DNA from: Brachypodium distachyon
Taxonomy: Eukaryota > Streptophyta > Magnoliopsida > Poales > Poaceae
Direction: 5' to 3'
DNA length: 64,000 nucleotides
NCBI RefSeq assembly: GCF_000005505.3
Contig: NC_016135.3
Location: forward strand, 9,952,613 to 10,016,612
The notes under the pieces are model-generated. The model saw nothing but the letters and a program-made list of their open reading frames with translations, was not told where the DNA came from and did no database searches. Positions 55,394-64,000 of this stretch are shown here, piece by piece (the first letter of the stretch is position 1; each line of letters opens with the position of its first letter). Both the position numbers and the translations under genes were made by a program.

Positions 55394-57600
55394 TACTGGC
55401 ATTTTAGCCCCTGGCCAAAAGGAGAAAAACTTCATGAAATTGATTCACGTTGATGCTTGCTTTGCGCCACACGGGGACACCGACACGAGAATACGGCAAA
55501 AAAAATTCAAAAAATGGCTATACGGACAGTGGCGGAGCATGGGCAGAACATAAGAGGGGGCCAACTCCATATCAAAACACAGCATATGTATGAAAAAAGA
55601 TGCAAGTGATATAAGACATAACTACAGGACAATGCCATCATGATATATTTATCTTCAAACCAACTCCATCCGCAAGGAAATCATCTTTCATTCTGTTATG
55701 CAGCCTTTGATTTACATATACCACCAATGCTAGAGTAGCTGATTGCTGTTCAAGAATTTATTCATCTCCTTTTCTTTTAAAAAGGAGTTCATCTTCGGTT
55801 GTTTACCCTTTGTTAATTAAATAAGAAATTCATAATGCATCACAGTTCAATTAGGAGAACATCTCAAATATTCAGAACACACGAAGATTCAAAGAGAGGA
55901 ATTGGGCATACCAGTCTACTAGCAGGCAGACATCAGAATGTGAGAAGGGGAATAGGAAATTTTCGGCTTTCGAAAAAAAATAGGGATTTAGGAGCAGACA
56001 TCAGAGGAGCAGGAGTGGAGAAGTGAAAAGAGAACTCAGAGAAGAGGAGGAACCGATCAGGTCGGCAGAAACAAAGGCGTTATTAGGGATTTCGATTTTT
56101 TAGGGGATTAGGGATTTTGGGATTGAGAATTAGAAAAGGCAACGAGGAGATGAGGAGTCCGTGCGTTGCGAATAGACGGAGGCAGGCGACGAGGATGCGT
56201 GCGGGCATGGTGTTGGGCTGCCGGTGTTCTGACTTCTCCAATTGATTGGGCTTGCTTGTGCATGGGCTGGGCCTGAGCATGCATATTCATTTATTTTTTG
56301 CACTTTTGGAAGGGGGGTTGTCCACTACGCTCCGCCAGTGTATACGGAGATATGCAAGTAGAGTATATAGATATTTACAAAAGAACACAACATATAATGA
56401 AGACGGATTTTTCTTGTATCTAGGGAGATGACTAGATAGCGACCGATCCATAAAGCCTTGTTTGATACCACTCAAAAATACTATTGTTTTTTTTTTAACA
56501 AAACACTAGTAGTACGAGAAGTATATTAATCGGTACAAAAATGGGGTGTGGGGGAACTAGGAATGATCCCTTCTAATTTCTACCTACCAAACAACCATTT
56601 GAGGTTACTAGTGTTTTACAATCTGAAGTGGATAATATCGGGAAGTATAAAACACTAGTGTCGCCTAAAGAAAAATTTTATGTGGAGTGAAGGGAGGTGT
56701 GCTCTATAGTCTAGGGTTGGGATATTGGGCCTTTATATGGGCCTTCAGTAAGGCTTTGGTTAAAGCATGTCCCTGACCAGTCTGATGAAATTCGCTCAAA
56801 AAAAATATATGTCTGATGAAAAGTAAAATCTCCACTGTATTCGTATTTCGTTTATTTATTTGAAAACAAATGAGATGGAATACTCCAGGATATCTGGATA
56901 TGATGTACTCCGTACTCCGTATCTCCGTATCCTCCCACAGTTTCACGGCAGGATATGGGGAGACAAGCAGTTGCGCAAATTTCGGAAATTAACGGGACAA
57001 CTCTGTTCTGCATGAAAGGTCTCCGGTTGGGAATTTTTATTGCTACGCGGCTAATGAATCGGCCATGCCAAATCAGCAGCCGTCCAGGAGTGGGACCCAC
57101 GTCCAGTCCACCATTCTCTCGGCCAGGCCGGGCCGGCGTTGGTTGGAGCCATCCAGCGAGGCAGACGCCGCGTCGACATTCATGCCATGTCTCCGCCATC
57201 CATCCTATCGCACGCGGTACGTGCACACAACCCACGTCTACCCTGCTGCCCTACTACGCACGATCCCTTCCTTCTTCCTCGCACGCGCCGCGGCACGACA
57301 ACGCGTCCGTCCGTCCACAACTGCCCCCTTGCCCGGCTCCTCCCTGGCGTCTTCAACTTCGTCGTACGTCCGTCCGCCAATCTCTCTGCCACCCTCCCCT
57401 TGGCCCTTCTGCCTCCGTGCCTGGTTTCTCTTTGCTCAATCGAATCTACTCCTGCTTGCTTCACTTCGGTTCCTCCTAAAAGCCGCCACGCGCTTTTCTC
57501 TTTGTCTTGTCTTGCCCGCGTGTGTCGTCGGACGGACGGCGTCATTGGAAACCGCCGGCCGCCGCCTGAAGATTGATTCCTGTCGGCAGACGGCGGCGAC
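55394..57600. other. Interval upstream of the At3g27210-like gene
   Basis: 55394-57000 is AT-rich with no recognised gene. The word AAAACACTAGT or its complement appears three times at 56500-56675, possibly a degraded element. From about 57060 the sequence turns GC- and pyrimidine-rich and is the likely promoter and 5' UTR of the gene starting at 57601. Confidence 0.4.
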
Positions 57601-59462
57601 ATGAGGTTCAGGATCGGGAAGAAGAAGAAGAAATCGGCGGCGGCCGACGGCAGCTGGACCACCGCATCTTCTGATCCGGCCGCCGCCCCCGTGGCCGCGG
57701 CGGGTGCTGGTGGCAGGGTGCTGAGCGTCGCTAGCCCGGATCACTACGGCACGGAGAACGGTACTAGTACTACTTTGCTCCATCATCTGCTGCACTACCG
57801 ACCGTTCGCTTTCTTTTCTTCTTCTTGTTCTTGCCTTTTGTTTAACTAGTCTTCAACCGTCAAATAAGTTCGATTAAGTTGCCTTGTCAATTCCCTTTAG
57901 TTATGTTTAATCTTGAATCGATAAGAAACACGATGGTAGTGGGATGACTGATTTATTGATCCCACGAAATTAACTAAGTATGTTATCTGAGGCATGGGCG
58001 GTTTCCATGGGAGTAGTTCAGTTGAGGATTAGTTTATGATAAATCACCTCAATTTTTTTTCCAAATTACCTAAAAATAGAGAATTTATGATAACAGCACT
58101 CTGTTTTTTCGCACGCCCTGCTGGCCTTTTTGTTTCGTTTGGCTTCGATCAGGATGACCAGGTAAAACCAATGCAAGTTTAGATATATTGATAAATGCAC
58201 CTTGTAGCTGCACCTACCATGTGGTAGCCAGCATATCTTTCAATCTTGAGATGTGATGTGTCGGACGGATTCAACAGTGTCAGTGCTAATTGCATTCGTA
58301 CGAGTTTCCTCCTGCCTTTCACTTTTTTATCTCAGGTCCTGCCTTTTGTGCTCCAAGAGGTACTACTTTTAATGTTTCTTCAAGGACACATAATTTATTT
58401 TTCCTGGCTGCAAAATTCTTTTTGGAGCCAATGTGTTCTGTACACTGATCAGGTAGACTTGAAGCTGATCGCCTGATTTTTTTTTAACATAACTGTAGGA
58501 TAAAACACTATCTACAGGCAGGCATAGCGTGGGCAATGACTCAATGCTTAGAAGAAGTTTAATTGTTTTTTTCTTCGCAAAAAAGTTTCATTGTTTCAAC
58601 ATGAAGTAAAATAGCAGTTTCACATCACAAACGTACATCATAAATATAGTGGAAAGTTTTCAGGTGTACACAGGTCTTTCTGATTACCAATAAAGCTCAT
58701 GCCTTCCACATTTCCTGACATAAACAGCAATAGTCTCTTGCGCTTTCATTCCGTGTTTCCTGTTCTTTCATGCGTCGTAATTAACTGAAGTTTCAATTTT
58801 AAAAAAGATAACACTGTCACTTGCAATGGTCCTTTGCTCTAGTAATTGCATTGATGGAAGAAACAACATGCAGAAGGTAAATTTCGGCTCTAGTTTGTAA
58901 CTTCAAACATTAACCCATTCACTGCTGATTCCAGGAGGAAGCAATGATGAATCCTTTTTCGAGGCAAGGCCATGGTTAGACTCCGACAGCGAAGATGAAT
59001 TCCAAAGCGTGAGGGGAGGTAAAAATTGAGATGTTACCTTTTGTTTTTGTTGTTGTTTGAAACAATTGTATCATATCACATCTGAACATCTCTATTTGTC
59101 TGGATGCTGAAGACTTTACTCCTTCGAGAGGTAGCACTAGCACCCCAGATCACCAGATGCAAACATCATTCGCTGCGGGGCGGATATCTGTTGACAGACT
59201 GCAGCCTTCTCTGACAGAGAAGAAGCAGAGGCTCCTTGAGCTTCTCCAGGAGAAGCAGCAGTATGACGACGAGCAGGACGGCGTCACCGATGCTGGTAGC
59301 GAGACGGGAAACAGCGTTGTTCACGCTGAAAAGCATCTTAACCCTTCTGAGAAAGTAGAGAGAGCAAAGAAGCCATCCAAAACAGGCTGCTTCGCTTGCT
59401 CTGTTTGGAAGCTTAGCTTCAAGAGCTGCTTGAAGAAGAAAAAAGAGCAGAAGGATTTGTGA
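57601..59462 (+). CDS. Plant-specific protein similar to uncharacterised At3g27210 family
   Basis: Exons 57601-57760, 58935-59018 and 59113-59462 (GT-AG) give 197 residues. The N terminus is very basic (MRFRIGKKKKK), followed by an alanine-rich linker. A short conserved block at residues about 58-85 reads DESFFEARPWLDSDSEDEF then SVRGDFTPSRG, which is the hallmark I associate with the At3g27210-like family. A leucine/lysine segment (LTEKKQRLLELLQEKQQ) follows, and the end is GCFACSVWKLSFKSC plus a lysine run, where the cysteines could be acylated. No enzymatic domain is visible and the function is unknown. The basic ends suggest membrane or nuclear association, which is inference only. Confidence 0.75.
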
Positions 59463-59830
59463 CTTTGGATGTAAGATTTTGATTCTTGAAAAGTGTTACT
59501 GGAGGAGAGCTGATTACATGTATATACCCTTTTTTTTCCAGTGAAATGTCACAGATAGAAAGAAAAAGGAGTGTGTTGTGGAGTGGCCTCTTTATAGTGG
59601 CATGAAATGTGAAACCAAGATAGTGTAACGTAAAATATATACGTGATTACATTTTTTTTTCCCATCAATGGTTTTGTCAAGTGCTGATATGCATATTAGT
59701 GTTGGACCAAATATCACGGAGAGAGCGCATTACATGTAGAAGTATTTTTCTACTTTCAGAAGATGGCACAGGTCCAGTCTTGAGCCAACTAAAGCTTCCA
59801 AAACTCTTTGCATCACGTACTTCAGTTTAG
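59463..59830. other. Convergent 3' interval
   Basis: 3' UTR space between the plus-strand gene ending at 59462 and the minus-strand frame ending at 59831. No other feature. Confidence 0.5.
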
Positions 59831-60487
59831 TCAATCCGATCTGTTTTGCGGACTTACTCCCTTCTCCTTGAGGAATCCCATAGAATGTTTCAGGTATAGA
59901 TTTGGAAGATATCTGATTTCAAACATTGCCTTCTGAAGATCTGCCAACAGCTTTGGAAAATGCTGACACACTACACTAACGAAATGCTCCTCAATCCACT
60001 TCCCAGAATGCTGCCTTGAATTACGGAGCATCAGCAAAAGACCTTCAATATCATCCTTGTAATCATCATATCCCTTGTCATACCTGTATTTCATAGTCCT
60101 CCTGAGGCACTTGTTTCCTTTGCGTCTATTTATTTTGAGCTGCCAACTGGAGTAGCTTTCTCTGGCAGCAAGATTCTTGATGACTTTCTTATACGGAGTC
60201 GGGGCAAGCTTCTGCAGCTCATCAAGTGCATCAACCAAGGAGAAAAAGGCTGATGCTGCTGCACGGTCGTCCATCAAAGATATGTGATAAATACATAGTT
60301 CTTCATAGTATTCGTTGCAATCATCAACCAAGTCCAGCCAGATCTGAATATCAGTTGGTCTTTTTGATGACAGGAATACTTCTTTGTTCACCATATTGAC
60401 GAACCTGTGCAGGTCTTCATCTCCATTTTCTTCAGTGTATTTTGAGATGCGCTTGATGCCACCAAACTTTTGTGTTCCAGTATCCAT
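59831..60487 (-). pseudogene. Uncharacterised acidic/basic open frame, possibly the 3' part of a split gene
   Basis: An open frame of 218 residues from the ATG at 60485-60487. The sequence is typical coding protein (HRFVNMVNKEVFLSSKRPTD, SLVDALDELQKLAPTPYKK, HFVSVVCQHFPKLLADLQKA) and looks all-helical. I recognise no family. The upstream minus-strand frame (60490-60668) is open but one base out of phase, and beyond it an in-frame TGA closes the ARM-like segment. So this may be the C-terminal part of one longer gene broken by a stop and a frameshift, or a separate gene. Confidence 0.45.
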
Positions 60488-60668
60488 CAATCATAATGTT
60501 ATCCGAACTAAACAGTCCACCAAAGCTCAGTCCACCTGTGGAGGTTTTTAAACTGGTGGTATGACCTCTTGAAATAAATTTCAGGACATCTGAGGTTTTT
60601 ATCTGGATATAAGGTTCTTCCAAGTTATTTCCAGGTGTCTCGGTTTCCCGAGTTAAATCATCTTGATT

Positions 60669-61710
60669 TCACTTGGAATACGTCCCGAGGCTATTCCACT
60701 CCGACTTATCATATGCACACACAAAGAGCTCATGGTACTCATACAGCACATCTTGCATCTTCTTTCTCAGATTCTCATTGCTCGGAGCTAAGTCGTCATG
60801 GTACTTATAAAGCACATCTTGCTCAGATACTGATGGCATCTTATTGTGCTTCTTTGAGATTCCTCTAGCAGTCTCTGCAGCCACAAAAGCAGCGCACGAG
60901 ATAATGTTATCATTATCATCTGCATAGAGACTCATTGTGTCCAGAATAACTCTCAAATCATCTTCTGGCCTGTTTAGATCTGTAACATCCATGATTGCTT
61001 GGACCATCTGGATGCACAGGATGGTCAGCTGTAAACAACGAACTTTAGAGCACCCTTCCAATATAGAGGTAGCTGATTTTATTAAGGACCGCCTATATAG
61101 CACCAGGGTTGAAATGTTCGCCTCAAAAAGACAAACAAGCAGTTTCATTTGATGGGCCGTCCTGTTGTTTCTTTCCTCTAAGGTTAGCGATGATTTCCAG
61201 CACAAGTCCTTGACCAACTCAGGAGAAGCCAACTGCCAAATACTTGATTTTGTTATTGAAGCCAGAAGCAAAGCAGCCGAACCTGACACACCCGCATTAC
61301 TTCGCATCAAAGCGTCTTGCAAAGGGAGACACATACAGCTGAGAGTCTTTCTTTTTTCATCCTCGGTTCGCAACTCATTGAATGAATAAGTCAGCAATGC
61401 ATCCAAGACCTTGAAGCCGACACTTGCAGAACTAGGGCACACAGTCATTGTTCTGATCAGGAGTAGGATAACTTCAGATGCATATCCAATTATTATCTTC
61501 CCATGGGTCAGTGTGATTGCATCTAGAAAATATGCCAATGTGCTCTCAGGAAAAGAGCAAATCTTGTTTGGCTGTGTTGCCTTCTGAAGGAACAATCGTA
61601 CTTCATCTTCTGTAAGGTTGCACAAGAAATCAGCAGAGTCCTTGACTGTGAAATAGATGGTCCGTAGGTTGTCTCCAGCTCTAAAACTCCGGTTCAGATT
61701 CAGCACAGAG
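60669..61710 (-). pseudogene. ARM-like helical protein, 3' exon of a probably broken gene
   Basis: A 1,042-bp exon on the minus strand begins after an ATTAG acceptor (61711-61712) and runs 346 codons to TGA at 60669-60671. The protein is a chain of leucine-rich helices (FLDAITLTHGKIIIGYASEV, GFKVLDALLTYSFNEL, SGSAALLLASITKSSIWQLA, MKLLVCLFEANISTLVL), the look of an armadillo/HEAT-type solenoid, followed by a duplicated QDVLYKYHDDLAP / QDVLYEYHELFV. No start codon or upstream exon could be found before 64000, and the reading continues in the same frame after the TGA for 60 codons. I regard it as a damaged or incompletely visible gene. Confidence 0.5.
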
Positions 61711-64000
61711 CTAATGGAGAAAAAACAGTGATGAGCAAATATTGTAGCATATGTGTAACTTACACGCATCAGTTTATGATATGTAGCATAAATGTAGATC
61801 CATAAGGTACTTCTTTTCCTTCAGAAACAAACTTCGGTGATAAGATTCAAAGATATATTATCATACATGTGATATACAAAAAGGAAAATAAAATAAAATT
61901 CCTATGTTACTATGAAGAAGTCCGTCAATTCAAATAAGGCCTGTGTTAACACACTGATCAAATTTTGCTGGATTTTTTTTGCAGAATGCTACTCAGGGAT
62001 ACATTCTTTTTAGTATCTTAAGTCTGTTGCTACAATGGATATATTTAACACATATGAGAATGTTAACTAGCCAGTAAAACTGTTTTGGACACGGGGACAG
62101 CTATAAGTTCACTAGAACTGAAACATCTGACAGTTCAGATAAAGCATACAAAATGTGAAATGAGTACCTGAGATGTTATTAGAATCATCTATTGTAGAAC
62201 ACAAGATATAGCAGCACATGATATTATATAAACTAATGCCCAAAAAGGCACATTGAGCAAAATATAACACCACACAGAATTAATTATAGGAACATTGAAG
62301 GCACAAATTGGAGGAACGTAAAAACAGGATATACATGAAAATATTCTGAATATAGTATAAAGCCCTTCAAAAGTAAAAAAAAATATTCATATAAAGATTG
62401 TAGAAACCACCCTACTAAGAGTAAAAGTAAAATATTCGTATGATATCAAATGATCACAGAATTTGTAAAATGACCCAGAAGCCGTTCCAGCCAGACAGCA
62501 AAATATCGGCAATCTCCGTTTTCGAAAAATAAATCTACTGCAGGAACAAAAACGGATGCATCCTACCAACAATTGGTTTTGTAGGGAAGTCGTGGGCAAC
62601 AAAGGCATATGGTGAATAAGACTATGAGCTCCAAGGTTCTCTTTCCGTGACAAAGAAAAGGAAGAGAGTAAACACGAATAAAAGTGCAATCACATCTTCC
62701 AATTCCAAATATTCACGAGTAAAGGAGTATTTAAATCAAGATTGGAAAAAGAGAAAGAGGTGGCATGTGAAGACTGTTTGGGATAGCGATAATTGGATTA
62801 GAGATGGGGAAATAGGGTTTCCTGACCGATTGCTTAGAGCAAACTTAGGTTCAGTCCCCGGCTGGTGGGGTCGGTTGGTGGATGATGTGGAGGAGGAGGA
62901 GGAGGATGCTGGCTTGATCCAGCGCTAGGAGAGGAGGGTAAGGACTCGGCGTGCGCCTGGTGGATATCATGGGCTTGCTCGTCCTGGAGACTAAGCGCCG
63001 CCTCCCTTCCTTGTTGATGATCCATTCCTTGCTGAAGTGCAGAAGAAGGGTTTGCTGCGGCTGTCGTGCAGGCAACGGCGTCGACCTCTCGCTCTTCATG
63101 GGGGAGATGGCGGCGTTGCCGTTGCTGGAGAAGAAGCGCCGCGCGGGCTCCGGTTGCGGTCCAAGACGGGGATAGAGGAGGGCTCGCGCTGGCTCCGGCG
63201 GAAGGACCGGAGGAGGACTCGCCGTCGCCGTCCGCTGGTAGTAGAGCTTGGCGTCGCTGTTTCTCGAGAAGACGCGTACCCCTGCCCGCCGCCGCACCTC
63301 CTTCTTCCCCCATTCTTTCTTTCTGTTCCAAGCTAGGCGAGGGATTTTTTTGGGTGGACACGGGGGCGGGGCACGGACTAGGGAGGGAGGGGGAACTATA
63401 GTCAGCGGGGACGGGGAGCGGGAGCTACGGGGCCGTTTGGTTTCTGTCCAGGCCCACCGCGCCAAGGAGTTGGCACGCCAAATCGTTGGCGGACGTTTTC
63501 GCCGCCTCAATCTCGCCCGCGCGTTGGCGCAAATGTGAACCAGAGCGGGCGTATTTGTAGGGACTGACGGTTGGCTCGCCAATTTCAGGATATTGAACGA
63601 ATCGGTAGCCATGGGAGCGCTGGCGTGCCAATTATTGGCGAGGCGCACATCGGCCATAAACCAAACAACGCCTAAAATTTGACCAGACCAACGCGAGTCC
63701 TGGCCTGGCGGACGTGCCAAGCCGTCCAGAAAATAATGAAGAAACGCGGAAGGCTTGTAATCATGCCGCGGACAACGCAAGGAAAAGCCTAGTAATCATG
63801 ACACGCGCACAACGCAAGGCAAGAAAGGAACTTGTAGCCAATGGTTCTTAAATCGTGTCTTATTTAAATCGTATTTTATTGCATTAACTGTGTAGATAGA
63901 TACGGTGTTTCGGGTGCATTTTTTTTTGTGTATGGATATTTTCTGATCTACGTAAATATACTGACATCTTAACTGTAGCCTTCATGTAGCATGTGCTAAG
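61711..64000. other. Intron/upstream sequence of the ARM-like gene and flank
   Basis: 61711-62620 is AT-rich. 62800-63450 is GC-rich with a GGAGGAGGAGGAGG run at 62889-62906 and open frames on both strands without recognisable motifs, consistent with a promoter or first exon of a minus-strand gene. Beyond 63450 inverted words such as TTGGCACGCCAAATCG and GCGTGCCAATTATTGGCG hint at another small element. I cannot define a gene here. Confidence 0.35.

Noticed and set aside
62834..63780. Long minus-strand frames (175 and 309 codons) as the start of the ARM-like gene
   Set aside because: Low-complexity proline/serine/arginine composition with open frames on both strands; no donor could be joined in phase to the exon at 61710.

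Overview
The window is nuclear DNA from a grass (Poaceae), most likely a cool-season (pooid) species. The evidence is many short Stowaway-type MITEs with CTCCCTCCGTCC-like ends and TA target duplications, nested CACTA transposons with GC-rich subterminal repeats, a Tat-like Ty3/Gypsy element, and intron-rich plant genes with GC-rich first exons. The species cannot be fixed from sequence alone. From memory, rice also has a violaxanthin de-epoxidase gene and an acyl-ACP desaturase gene close together on chromosome 4, so part of this order may be an old syntenic block; that needs checking.

Layout. 1-9.2 kb is decayed retroelement sequence: a LINE remnant (minus), a GGCCCG-rich hAT-like fragment and a 3'-truncated Ty3/Gypsy element (minus) with one recognisable LTR. 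9.2-13.6 kb is intergenic with MITEs. 13.8-31.8 kb is a gene island: a RIN4-like NOI-domain gene (+), violaxanthin de-epoxidase (-), a CENP-O-like kinetochore gene (+) and a plastid stearoyl-ACP desaturase (-). I resolved the exons of all four by hand, and each gives an uninterrupted reading frame with GT-AG introns. 31.8-35.8 kb is intergenic with three MITEs. 35.85-50.65 kb is an outer CACTA-like element into which a second, 9,001-bp CACTA element (38360-47360) has inserted, with a perfect 3-bp target duplication. 50.6-57.6 kb holds no gene I can name. 57.6-59.5 kb has a small plant-specific gene similar to the uncharacterised At3g27210 family (+). 59.8-61.7 kb has a broken ARM-like gene (-).

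The intact genes are single-copy housekeeping or defence functions and do not form a pathway: immune-complex scaffold (RIN4-like), photoprotective xanthophyll cycle (VDE), centromere (CENP-O-like) and plastid fatty-acid desaturation (SAD). VDE and the CENP-O-like gene diverge from a shared interval of about 800 bp.

The most unusual signal is inside the inner CACTA element. Five copies of a module made of a GTCCCACCTCG motif, exactly 24 bp, then a CATAAA/CATATA box match the layout of plant snRNA-type (USE plus TATA, Pol III spacing) promoters. The last three are followed by related sequences with inverted repeats, including a perfect 16-bp stem. This suggests that the transposon carries a small family of non-coding RNA transcription units, or remnants of them. 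Other features worth attention are an alternating TTGGCTCCAAAA/TTTTGGAGCCAA array of about 860 bp and a roughly 340-bp tandem array split by the inner element. The stop codons in the transposon genes also look like products of methyl-cytosine deamination.
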